DNA from: Bacteroidetes bacterium CG2_30_32_10
GTDB taxonomy: Bacteria > Bacteroidota > Bacteroidia > Bacteroidales > CG2-30-32-10
Direction of reading: 5' to 3'
Assembly (NCBI GenBank): GCA_001872995.1
Contig: MNXO01000025.1
Span: 1-22,019 of the forward strand
DNA: 22,019 nt
Shown here: positions 6,557 to 14,263 of the stretch, piece after piece
Layout of the letters: every line of letters begins with the position of its first letter
Numbering within the stretch: the stretch's first letter is position 1
The notes under the pieces: generated by a model
Told to the model about the DNA's origin: nothing
The model's database searches: none
What the model saw: only the letters and a program-made list of their open reading frames with translations
Made by a program: the position numbers and the translations under genes

Positions 6557-8434
6557 ATGTTCATTTCAAAACAAAACACGCCAAGCTGGCTGGTATTAAT
6601 TATTGACTTAATTATTTGTTTTTTTTCAATAATACTGGCTTATCTTCTTCGTTTTAATTTTCATATTCCACCCATAGAAATAAACTCCTTACCTAAAGTT
6701 GTAACTTTTGTGCTATTTGTTAGGGGTGGAAGTTTTATGTTTTCAAATATTCACATGAGTATTTTGAAATATACCAGCACCAAAGATGCTGTACGTATCT
6801 TTTTTACTATAGCTTTCGGAAGTTTAATATTTGTTATAGCAAATTTTATTTCTTTTTATGCATTAAACGCAAGCCACGTAATCCCTTTTTCAATCATTGT
6901 AATTGATTTTATTACTACAATATTGGTAATTACAGCATATCGTTTAGTCTTTAAAATTATTTACTTAGAAATGTATATCCCTTCAAAAGCTAAAACCAAT
7001 GTAATTATTTTTGGTGCTGGCGAATCTGGATTTATTACCAAAAGAGCCTTAGATAGAGATGCTGGTACAAAATACAAAGTAATTGCATTTATTGATGAAG
7101 ACAACAAAAAAATTGGTAAAACTGTGGAAGGAACCTCTGTATATGCCTACGAGGAACTTGAAAAATTGCTTGATACCAATAATATTGCTCATGTAATTCT
7201 TGCCGTTCAAAATCTCAATCCTGTCAAAAAGAAAGAAATTATTGAACTATGTTTGACCTACAATACTAAAGTTTTGAATGTTCCTCCAGTGAGCAAATGG
7301 ATTAATGGAGAATTAAGTTTCAAACAAATAAAAAAGATTAATATTGAGGATTTGCTTGAAAGAGATGTTATTAAATTGGATGAAAAGGCTATACGTAAAC
7401 AAATACTTGGGAAAAATGTACTCATTACTGGTGCTGCTGGCTCCATAGGAAGTGAATTGGCTCGGCAAATTGCCAAGTTTTCACCTAACAAAATTATTCT
7501 TTTAGACCAAGCTGAAACTCCTTTATATCACATAGAACTTGAATTGTCCGAAAAATTTGATGATGCTTTTTTTGATGTTGTAATAGGTGATATTCGAAAT
7601 CGAAATAGAATGGAGAAATTGTTTCAAACATACGCTCCCCAAATAGTTTATCATGCTGCTGCTTATAAACACGTGCCAATGATGGAGAACAATCCTTCGG
7701 AAGCTCTTCTAACCAACATTGAAGGTACTAAATTAATAGCAGATTTATCTATTGAATTCAATGTTGAAAAATTTGTGATGATATCAACAGATAAAGCTGT
7801 TAATCCCACAAGTGTGATGGGAGCATCCAAACGAATTGCCGAAATTTATACTCAATCCTTAAATATAAAGAATAAAACCAAATTTATTACCACCCGTTTT
7901 GGAAATGTTTTAGGTTCAAATGGCTCTGTAATCCCTCTTTTCAAAAATCAAATTGACAAAGGTGGTCCTATTACTATCACACATCCCGATATAACTCGAT
8001 TTTTTATGACAATTCCAGAAGCTTGCCAACTCGTTTTGGAAGCTGGAGCGATGGGAAAAGGTGGAGAAATATTTATCTTTGATATGGGAAAGTCTGTAAA
8101 AATAGTTGACTTGGCTAAAAAAATGGTTAAACTTTCTGGTTTAACTTTGGGAAGGGATATTCAAATTGTATTTACGGGCTTACGACCTGGTGAAAAATTA
8201 TACGAAGAACTTTTAAATCAACAAGAAAACACTATTGCAACACATCATCCTCAAATAATGATTGCTAAAATTAAAGAATACGATTATGAATATATCAATA
8301 ACGAGATGAATGAATTATTAAAATTGTTTCCTATTCAAAATAATATCGAAATTGTTAGAAAGATGAAACATATTGTTCCAGAATTTATTAGCAATCATTC
8401 AGAATATGAAAAAATTGACCTTCATATAGTTTAG
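6557..8434 (+). CDS. Membrane-bound nucleotide-sugar epimerase/dehydratase (CapD/WbpM/PglF type)
   Basis: This family makes 4-keto-6-deoxy sugars or epimers from UDP-linked HexNAc for surface polysaccharides or glycoproteins. The 625-residue product has about four hydrophobic segments (roughly 11-32, 48-66, 79-102, 108-134). A first nucleotide-binding fold starts at NVIIFGAGESG (148-158). A second, catalytic SDR fold begins at TGAAGSIGSE (291-300). The active-site region reads STDKAVNPTSVMGASK (410-425), with Thr411-Asp412-Lys413 and Lys425. Met421 stands where the classical SDR tyrosine would be, as known for long WbpM/PglF-type enzymes. The length is typical for the full membrane form. It converges on the EEP-family gene at 8505. 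Dehydratase versus epimerase activity cannot be decided from sequence alone. Confidence 0.92.
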   Translation: MFISKQNTPSWLVLIIDLIICFFSIILAYLLRFNFHIPPIEINSLPKVVTFVLFVRGGSFMFSNIHMSILKYTSTKDAVRIFFTIAFGSLIFVIANFISFYALNASHVIPFSIIVIDFITTILVITAYRLVFKIIYLEMYIPSKAKTNVIIFGAGESGFITKRALDRDAGTKYKVIAFIDEDNKKIGKTVEGTSVYAYEELEKLLDTNNIAHVILAVQNLNPVKKKEIIELCLTYNTKVLNVPPVSKWINGELSFKQIKKINIEDLLERDVIKLDEKAIRKQILGKNVLITGAAGSIGSELARQIAKFSPNKIILLDQAETPLYHIELELSEKFDDAFFDVVIGDIRNRNRMEKLFQTYAPQIVYHAAAYKHVPMMENNPSEALLTNIEGTKLIADLSIEFNVEKFVMISTDKAVNPTSVMGASKRIAEIYTQSLNIKNKTKFITTRFGNVLGSNGSVIPLFKNQIDKGGPITITHPDITRFFMTIPEACQLVLEAGAMGKGGEIFIFDMGKSVKIVDLAKKMVKLSGLTLGRDIQIVFTGLRPGEKLYEELLNQQENTIATHHPQIMIAKIKEYDYEYINNEMNELLKLFPIQNNIEIVRKMKHIVPEFISNHSEYEKIDLHIV

Positions 8435-8504
8435 TATTCTGTAAATAGTCTCTTTACTTTTTCTGCAAAGAAATTAGCTCCTTATAATGCCAATCTTGGT
8501 TTAA

Positions 8505-9653
8505 TTATTTTTTCTTTATATCGCTAATTATAGGATAGTGATCTGATAAATTGTTATGTATTGTTTGAAAAGCAAGTGATTTGAATTCGTTGCTATAAAA
8601 AATATAGTCAATACGAAAAGTGGGTAATAAACCAATGTATGTTTGACCAAAACCACGACCACTTTCAACAAAAGAATCTATTAAACGTGAGGATACAAGA
8701 TGATATACGTATGAAGTAGGAGTATCATTAAAATCGCCACATAAAATAATTGGATATTTGCACTTATCAATGCTATTAGCAACCAATCTTGCCTGAGGCG
8801 CACGTTTAATAAAAGCATTTTTTAATCGCTTCAATAATCTTACTGATTTTTCTTTCAACTCAACTTTATTGCCTTCTGGTTTATTTATATGACTTAAATC
8901 TTCTGCAAGATCAATATCTTCTTTGCTCAATTTTATTGATTCAAAATGTACATTGTAAATTCTTACTGTATCTTTATTGATAATTACATCAGAGAATATG
9001 CAAACATTATTTGTTTTTGGTGTAAAAATAATTTTTCCTTTATGTATAATTGGATATTTACTAAAAGTAGCAACTCCAAATTTATTAACACTTTTGGGGT
9101 CATTCGTATATTCCGTTTGAAAATAAATTGCTTTTTGAAACTTAATAAGGGTATCGAGTGTTGAAAACTTACCCGTTGCATCATAACAAAACTCTTGAAA
9201 GCAAATTATATTGGCAGATTCCTTTTTTATTAAATCAAATATTTTGTTTCTTTTTTCAAAATTCAGTTCCCAGCCTTTTTTATAATTGTATAAATCAAAA
9301 TTTCTAACATTATAAGATATTACCTTTATTAATTGTGTTGTATCTACCTTTTTCATTGATTTATGAACACCAATAAGACTTCTTAGATGTATCCATCCAA
9401 TAAGAATTATAAGTAGAGGGATTATAAAGTATAATTTTCTTAATAAAAGCCAATAAAGGAAAAATAAAAGATTAATCAATAGCAAAAAAGGATAGCTAAT
9501 ACCAAAAAAAGCGACAATCCATATTTTATCTGGGCTAATAAAACTTGCTAAATAGGATAGAATAAGGGATAACCCAAAAACGAAGGTTAAAAATACTATT
9601 AATATTCTAAAAAAACTACTTTTCTTTGATTTTTGATTATTAGAACCTGCCAT
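8505..9653 (-). CDS. Membrane-anchored endonuclease/exonuclease/phosphatase (EEP) family protein
   Basis: The 382-residue product opens with three hydrophobic segments (about 14-38, 45-70, 73-90), which should anchor it in the inner membrane. An EEP fold follows with the usual metal and catalytic residues: SYNVRNFD (Asn), IICFQEF (Glu), YNVHFES (His), LCGDFNDTP (Asp/Asn), RIDYIFYS (Asp) and LSDHYP (Asp371-His372). The fold is shared by DNases, sphingomyelinases and inositol phosphatases, so the substrate is not predictable. If the third segment crosses the membrane, the catalytic domain could face the periplasm. It is transcribed alone, divergent from the subtilase gene and convergent with the CapD-like gene. 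A TAnnTTTG box lies 18 bp before the ATG. Confidence 0.88.
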   Translation of the reverse strand: MAGSNNQKSKKSSFFRILIVFLTFVFGLSLILSYLASFISPDKIWIVAFFGISYPFLLLINLLFFLYWLLLRKLYFIIPLLIILIGWIHLRSLIGVHKSMKKVDTTQLIKVISYNVRNFDLYNYKKGWELNFEKRNKIFDLIKKESANIICFQEFCYDATGKFSTLDTLIKFQKAIYFQTEYTNDPKSVNKFGVATFSKYPIIHKGKIIFTPKTNNVCIFSDVIINKDTVRIYNVHFESIKLSKEDIDLAEDLSHINKPEGNKVELKEKSVRLLKRLKNAFIKRAPQARLVANSIDKCKYPIILCGDFNDTPTSYVYHLVSSRLIDSFVESGRGFGQTYIGLLPTFRIDYIFYSNEFKSLAFQTIHNNLSDHYPIISDIKKK

Positions 9654-9671
9654 TTATTAGATATTTAACTG

Positions 9672-9679
9672 CAAAAGTA
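9672..9679 (-). promoter_or_regulatory. -7 box of the EEP-family gene
   Basis: On the minus strand it reads TACTTTTG, matching TAnnTTTG perfectly, 18 bp before the start at 9653. No -33 TTTG was found at the usual distance. Confidence 0.5.
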
Positions 9680-9736
9680 AGTAAAATATAGAATTATTAT
9701 TTTTAAAATCTTAATTAATGTGTTCGCTAATATTGA

Positions 9737-9744
9737 TATATTTG
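9737..9744 (+). promoter_or_regulatory. -7 box of the secreted subtilase gene
   Basis: TATATTTG matches TAnnTTTG perfectly and lies 24 bp before the ATG at 9769. Because it falls inside the longer reading frame that begins at 9718, it supports the downstream start. Confidence 0.5.
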
Positions 9745-9768
9745 TTGATTTTGTTGAAAATTATAAAT

Positions 9769-11463
9769 ATGAAAAAGCTATTCCTTAACCTATTAGTTAT
9801 ATTCATCTGCAGTGTTGTAAGCTCTGCACAAACAGCCCCTACCAAATATTGGATTAAATTTAAGGATAAAAACAATTCACCTTATTCAATTTCAATTCCT
9901 GCCGCATTTCTTTCTTCCAAATCTATTGAGCGTAGAATAAAACAAGGCATTACCATTCAAGAAAATGATTTACCTGTCAATTCATGGTATATAGATAGCG
10001 TGCAAAATACAGGTGCAAAAGTTTTAACAAAATCAAAATGGTTCAATGCGGTTACCATTTCTACAACTGATACATCTGTAATTAATAAAATAATGAAATT
10101 CCCTTTTGTTGTTAATGTTGAAAAAGTTACTAAATACAAAAAGAAAAATATTGAAAAGGATATAGATATTGATTTTTCAGAAAACAATGCAAAGAAAAAT
10201 GAAGAAAAAAAGGACCAAAAAGACCTTAGCACATCGCAAGAATACCATTATGGCAAAGGTAAAAATCAAATAGAAATGCTTGGGGGAATTTATATGCACA
10301 ATCATGGCTATAGAGGCGAAGGAATGACGATTGCTGTAATTGATGGTGGCTTTTATAAAGTAGATAAATTAAGTATATTCGACAGTTTGTGGATAAATAA
10401 GCAAATATTAGGCTATAAAGATTTTGTAAGTCCTAATGGCAATGTGTTTAACGAAGCAACACACGGAATGTCTGTTTTATCAACAATGGGAGGCAATTTG
10501 CCAGGACAATTGGTTGGAACTGCTCCTAAAGCAAATTATTGGTTACTTCGCTCTGAGGATACCAATTCCGAGTTCCCAGTTGAAGAAGACAACTGGGTTG
10601 CTGCTGCTGAATTTGCTGATAGTGTAGGAGTAGATGTAATCAACTCTTCCTTAGGATATACAGAATTTGATAATGGATATTTGAGCCACACCTATGCTGA
10701 TATGAATGGAAATACTTGCAGAGTTACAATTGGAGCCGATTTAGCTGTTAGCAAAGGAATGATTGTGGTGAATAGTGCTGGTAATTCTGGCAATGATAAT
10801 TGGAAATATATTGGTGCACCTGCAGATGGTGATAGTGTGCTTACTATTGGTGCAGTTGATCCAACCGGAGATTATGCAGCGTTTAGCTCTATTGGTCCTT
10901 CTCACGATGGTCGTGTGAAACCCGATGTCGTTGCTCAAGGTCTAAACACGTATGTGGTTAGTTCCAATGGCAGTGTGTATACTTCCAATGGTACCTCTTT
11001 TTCTTCACCTGTAATGGCAGGAATGGTAGCCTGTTTATGGCAAGCAAATCCTAATAAGAAAAATACTGAAATTCTTGATGCCATTAGAAAAAGTGCTTCT
11101 CAATATAATGAACCCGACATTTATTTGGGTTATGGAATTCCCAATTTTCCTGTTGCCAATAAAATACTTTCAGAATTTAACACTTGTTGCAAACCAAGTG
11201 AAAATTCTTTTAACTTATTCCCAAACCCTTTCACTAACGATTTAATTGTTGTTTTAAATGTGATGAACAATGATAAAGCAAATATTGAATTGATTGATAT
11301 TAAAGGAAAGTTGGTGTTTAGCCAAGAAAATTATGTTTTACATAAAGGTTGCAATTATATAATTTTAGACACCCTCAATAAAATCAACAAAGGGAGCTAT
11401 ATTGTGCGAATAAGAACATTTGTGAATGGCAATTCTTTTTCGCATAAAGTGATAAAATCATAG
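9769..11463 (+). CDS. Secreted subtilisin-like serine protease (S8) with T9SS sorting domain
   Basis: Starting at the ATG at 9769 gives 564 residues with a clear signal peptide (MKKLFLNLLVIFICSVVSSA, cleavage after about Ala20). The frame is open from an ATG at 9718, but that extension would bury the signal peptide. The pro-region runs to about 120 and is followed by a Lys/Glu/Asp-rich linker (about 121-155). The S8 domain has Asp192 (AVIDGG), His232 (EATHGMS), oxyanion Asn339 (SAGNSG) and Ser410 (NGTSFSSP), so it should be active. The last 75 or so residues start with FNLFPNPF and end KVIKS, a type A C-terminal sorting domain, so export by the type IX secretion system is expected. It converges with the glycosyltransferase gene. 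Substrates are unknown. Confidence 0.93.
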   Translation: MKKLFLNLLVIFICSVVSSAQTAPTKYWIKFKDKNNSPYSISIPAAFLSSKSIERRIKQGITIQENDLPVNSWYIDSVQNTGAKVLTKSKWFNAVTISTTDTSVINKIMKFPFVVNVEKVTKYKKKNIEKDIDIDFSENNAKKNEEKKDQKDLSTSQEYHYGKGKNQIEMLGGIYMHNHGYRGEGMTIAVIDGGFYKVDKLSIFDSLWINKQILGYKDFVSPNGNVFNEATHGMSVLSTMGGNLPGQLVGTAPKANYWLLRSEDTNSEFPVEEDNWVAAAEFADSVGVDVINSSLGYTEFDNGYLSHTYADMNGNTCRVTIGADLAVSKGMIVVNSAGNSGNDNWKYIGAPADGDSVLTIGAVDPTGDYAAFSSIGPSHDGRVKPDVVAQGLNTYVVSSNGSVYTSNGTSFSSPVMAGMVACLWQANPNKKNTEILDAIRKSASQYNEPDIYLGYGIPNFPVANKILSEFNTCCKPSENSFNLFPNPFTNDLIVVLNVMNNDKANIELIDIKGKLVFSQENYVLHKGCNYIILDTLNKINKGSYIVRIRTFVNGNSFSHKVIKS

Positions 11464-11471
11464 AAGGAATT

Positions 11472-11491
11472 ATTGTTATAAAGTTAACAAT
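11472..11491. terminator. Small hairpin between convergent subtilase and glycosyltransferase genes
   Basis: ATTGTTA (11472-11478) and TAACAAT (11485-11491) form a 7-bp inverted repeat with a 6-nt loop. It fills the 28-bp gap between two convergent stop codons. The stem is AT-rich and there is no strong T-run, so it would be weak as a bidirectional terminator. Confidence 0.35.
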
Positions 11492-12682
11492 TTATTTAGA
11501 ATTTAGCACATTATCATAGATAGTAAAAAAAGATTTTCCAATAACCTTTTTGCTGAAATTATCTACTGCATACGCTCTAATTTTATGGGGATTATAGCTT
11601 GAGTAATTGGAAAGCATAAAATCAAGTTTTTCGATAAAAGCATTTTCGTCTCCAGCTTCTATTAAAATTCCTCTTTCTTCGTTTAAGTGTTCTTTTATTC
11701 CACCTACATTAGTAGATAAAACAGGAAGACCGCAAGCAAAAGCTTCCACCATAATTACAGGTAGATTTTCATAATTGCTAAACAATACCAAAAAATCTGC
11801 AGAGTTGAAAAAATCAATTAATGCTTGTCCCTCCAATAAACCATCAAAGAATACAAAAGTATCTTTTACCCCTAATTCTTGGGCATAATTTTCTAGTCTT
11901 TTCTTGTCAATTCCATCACCAACCAATCTTAGCTCGAAATCTTGTCTTTTTAATGAAAGTTTCTGAACCGAACGTATTATTCCAGCAATGTTTTTAGAAG
12001 CTTCTTCAAAACAAGAAACATGTAAAATTCTTATTTTAGTGATTTTCTTAGTGTTTTCAGAAGGAAAAAATTTATCAACATCTACCACGTTGGGTATTAC
12101 AAAATAATTATTGTTTTTTAATTTATTTGTTTTCATTGCTTCCATCAAATGCATGGTTACGGTTGTAATAGAATTTGCTTTATTAACAACAAATTTTGTA
12201 ATTAGTTTTCTTAAAAAACCAGAATAACTGCCAGAATTATCAAAATATTTGCTCCAATGTTCCGTAATAATATAGGGAATTTTTTTAGTTATTTTTAAAT
12301 ATAATGCTATTAATCCAGTTCTAGCAAGGATGTTCACATGAATAATGTCTGGCTTGAAGTTTTGTTTTTTTATGATTTTCCATCCTATATAATAGGCTTT
12401 TAGAAAATTTAAAACATTGAAAACTTTTCCAAAACCTAAAAAACCAGGTCTCTTTTTATAATAAATAATAATTGTTTCAATACCATTTAATTCAAATTGG
12501 CTTATTTCAAATTCTTTTCCTTTAAGGTTTATATCCTCTTGTACATATAGAACAGCTACTTCGCAATACAAACCAACCGCTTCTGCATGACGCTGAACGA
12601 AAATACCATACATTGGGTCGTTTTTATGAGGATACCAGCGTGAAAGGAATAAAACTTTATATTTTGAAGGATTGGTGTTCAT
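11492..12682 (-). CDS. Glycosyltransferase, GT-B fold, family 4-like
   Basis: The 396-residue product is a complete GT-B retaining glycosyltransferase. The N-terminal acceptor domain has LSRWYPHKNDPMYGIFVQRH (13-32), typical of this group, and DIIHVNILA (112-120) followed by TEHW (140-143). The C-terminal donor domain begins at HVSCFEEASKN (221-231), continues with RLVGDG (252-257), and holds the nucleotide-sugar E-x7-E motif Glu305...Glu313 (ENLPVIMVE), then GLPVLSTNVGGIKE. It should add a sugar to a lipid-linked glycan at the cytoplasmic membrane face. It is divergent from the flippase gene across a 171-bp shared promoter region, which suggests a common polysaccharide pathway. The sugar and linkage are not predictable. 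Confidence 0.92.
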   Translation of the reverse strand: MNTNPSKYKVLFLSRWYPHKNDPMYGIFVQRHAEAVGLYCEVAVLYVQEDINLKGKEFEISQFELNGIETIIIYYKKRPGFLGFGKVFNVLNFLKAYYIGWKIIKKQNFKPDIIHVNILARTGLIALYLKITKKIPYIITEHWSKYFDNSGSYSGFLRKLITKFVVNKANSITTVTMHLMEAMKTNKLKNNNYFVIPNVVDVDKFFPSENTKKITKIRILHVSCFEEASKNIAGIIRSVQKLSLKRQDFELRLVGDGIDKKRLENYAQELGVKDTFVFFDGLLEGQALIDFFNSADFLVLFSNYENLPVIMVEAFACGLPVLSTNVGGIKEHLNEERGILIEAGDENAFIEKLDFMLSNYSSYNPHKIRAYAVDNFSKKVIGKSFFTIYDNVLNSK

Positions 12683-12743
12683 TTATTAAATTTATATTTG
12701 AAAAATGGAAAAGGTTTGAAAAAAAAAATGATTTTTAATTATG

Positions 12744-12771
12744 CAAAGCTAATAGTTTTTATCACTTCAAA
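12744..12771 (-). promoter_or_regulatory. Promoter of the glycosyltransferase gene (-33 and -7 boxes)
   Basis: On the minus strand TTTG (12771-12768) is followed after 16 bp by TAGCTTTG (12751-12744), fitting TTTG-N17ish-TAnnTTTG. The -7 box is 61 bp before the ATG at 12682. It stands back to back with the flippase promoter. Confidence 0.5.
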
Positions 12772-12774
12772 TCG

Positions 12775-12803
12775 TTTGTTTCTACAAATATAGTATATCT
12801 TTG
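12775..12803 (+). promoter_or_regulatory. Promoter of the flippase gene (-33 and -7 boxes)
   Basis: TTTG (12775-12778), a 17-bp spacer and TATCTTTG (12796-12803) match the Bacteroidota housekeeping promoter well. The -7 box is 50 bp before the ATG at 12854. Its -33 box is only 3 bp from the -33 box of the divergent glycosyltransferase promoter. Confidence 0.6.
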
Positions 12804-12853
12804 CAACTAAATAATAAAGACTAAATAGTTGGAATTACCAATACAAACATTGA

Positions 12854-14146
12854 ATGTTTAAAAATATTATTACCACTATCGGCTCCAAACTTCTTCTTGC
12901 AATAATGAGTTTTGCGATTGTTACCATTACTTCTAACAATCTCGGCTCTGAAAAATATGGTTATATAAGCTTAATTATTTTAGGAATTACGATGGTTCAA
13001 ATGGTGAATAACTTTGTGGGTGGACCTGCTTTAGTTTATTTGATACCACGCTATAATTTATTTAAAATATTTGTTCCTTCTTATTTATGGGCTTTCATTT
13101 CTGCAATTACCGTTACTTTTATCCTACATTTATTCAATTTAATACCTCGCCAATATAGTATTCATATTTTATGCTTATCGTTCATAAGTTCTATAAACTC
13201 AATCAATCAGATTATATTGTTGGGCAAAGAACGAATTAATAAATATAATCTTGTAACCACGATTCAATTGGCATGTATGCTTTTATCACTTTCCTTATTT
13301 TTCTTGTTTTTTAAACAAAAAAATATTGAATCCTTTATTTTTTCTCTTTATGTGCAATTTGTTTCTGGTGCTATCATTGGATATTTTTTTATTCGCAAGG
13401 ATATTTCGAAAGCAGATAATCTGAAGAGCAATGCGGTAGTAAAAGAAATTCTTAGATATGGCTCTTATGTTCAAGTTGCCAATATTGTTCAATTTATGAA
13501 TTATCGCTTAAGTTATTTTATTATTGATTTTTATGCAGGTAAAGCAATGTTGGGTATTTATACCGTAGGAGTTCAATTGGCAGAAGGTTTGTGGTTGATT
13601 GGAAACAGTCTCTCTTTAGTTCAGTACTCTAAAATTTCAAACTCTAAAGACCCTCATTTTGCTAAAATATTTAGTATTCAATTGCTCAAAGTAAGCACCT
13701 TGGCTACACTTCTATTAATTATCCCTGTTTATGTTCTACCAACCAGTTTTTTTCAATTTGTATTCGGCTCAGATTTCAATCAAGTAAAAGAAGTATTTAT
13801 TTATATGAGCCCTGGAATTCTCTCAATTGCAGGAAGTTTGATGTTTAGTCATTACTTTTCTGGATTAGGAAAGCATTATTTAAATACCATTGCTTCTACT
13901 ATTGGATTGGTATTCACTTTTATTGCAGGTTTTATCTTAATTCCAAGAATAGGGCTATATGGGGCTGCAATTACTGCTTCAATCTCTTATTTTACAATGG
14001 TTGTATTTCAATTGATACTGTTTTTAAAGCTATCAAAAACTAAAATGTCTGAGTTGCTTATTAATAAAGATGATATTGCATTGGCATCAAAGAAAATCAA
14101 AGAAATATATATTGCTATTCGAAATAAAAGGTTTCAAAATCAATAA
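12854..14146 (+). CDS. Polysaccharide flippase, Wzx/MVF-type membrane transporter
   Basis: The 430-residue product is almost wholly hydrophobic, with about twelve predicted membrane segments spread along the chain and short charged loops. The opening (IGSKLLLAIMSFAIVTITSNNLGSEKYG, in which SNNLGSEKYG is typical) is characteristic of the polysaccharide transporter/MOP superfamily that moves lipid-linked oligosaccharides across the inner membrane. GLYGAAITASISYFT near residues 372-386 matches the conserved C-terminal half. It is divergent from a glycosyltransferase gene and 117 bp before an AsnB-like gene, so O-antigen, capsule or exopolysaccharide export is likely. No sequence feature tells which glycan it carries. 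Confidence 0.88.
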   Translation: MFKNIITTIGSKLLLAIMSFAIVTITSNNLGSEKYGYISLIILGITMVQMVNNFVGGPALVYLIPRYNLFKIFVPSYLWAFISAITVTFILHLFNLIPRQYSIHILCLSFISSINSINQIILLGKERINKYNLVTTIQLACMLLSLSLFFLFFKQKNIESFIFSLYVQFVSGAIIGYFFIRKDISKADNLKSNAVVKEILRYGSYVQVANIVQFMNYRLSYFIIDFYAGKAMLGIYTVGVQLAEGLWLIGNSLSLVQYSKISNSKDPHFAKIFSIQLLKVSTLATLLLIIPVYVLPTSFFQFVFGSDFNQVKEVFIYMSPGILSIAGSLMFSHYFSGLGKHYLNTIASTIGLVFTFIAGFILIPRIGLYGAAITASISYFTMVVFQLILFLKLSKTKMSELLINKDDIALASKKIKEIYIAIRNKRFQNQ

Positions 14147-14214
14147 ATACAAAAATTATAAAGCAAAATTGCTTTCACTTCCCTCATTTTTAGTTTTCCT
14201 TTTTATTAAATTGT

Positions 14215-14222
14215 TAATTTTG
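14215..14222 (+). promoter_or_regulatory. -7 box of the AsnB-like gene
   Basis: TAATTTTG matches TAnnTTTG perfectly, 41 bp before the ATG at 14264. The -33 position has no clear TTTG. A perfect palindrome lies just downstream. Confidence 0.5.
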
Positions 14223-14231
14223 CAAATATAA

Positions 14232-14250
14232 TATTGATTTAAAATCAATA
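14232..14250. promoter_or_regulatory. Perfect 19-bp palindrome between -7 box and start of the AsnB-like gene
   Basis: TATTGATTT (14232-14240) and AAATCAATA (14242-14250) are exact reverse complements around one central A. It begins 10 bp after the -7 box, so it would lie at or just after the transcription start and end 13 bp before the ATG. This is a typical place for a repressor operator. It could also form a hairpin in the leader. Confidence 0.45.
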
Positions 14251-14263
14251 CTAACTAATTTTT

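Noticed and set aside
8435..8504. Gap between the convergent CapD-like and EEP genes, checked for a terminator
   Set aside because: Only 4-bp complementary stretches were found; no convincing hairpin.
9957..10232. 91-codon minus-strand frame inside the subtilase gene
   Set aside because: It is Phe/Ser-rich, caused by the Lys/Glu-rich linker on the other strand; there is no promoter or motif.
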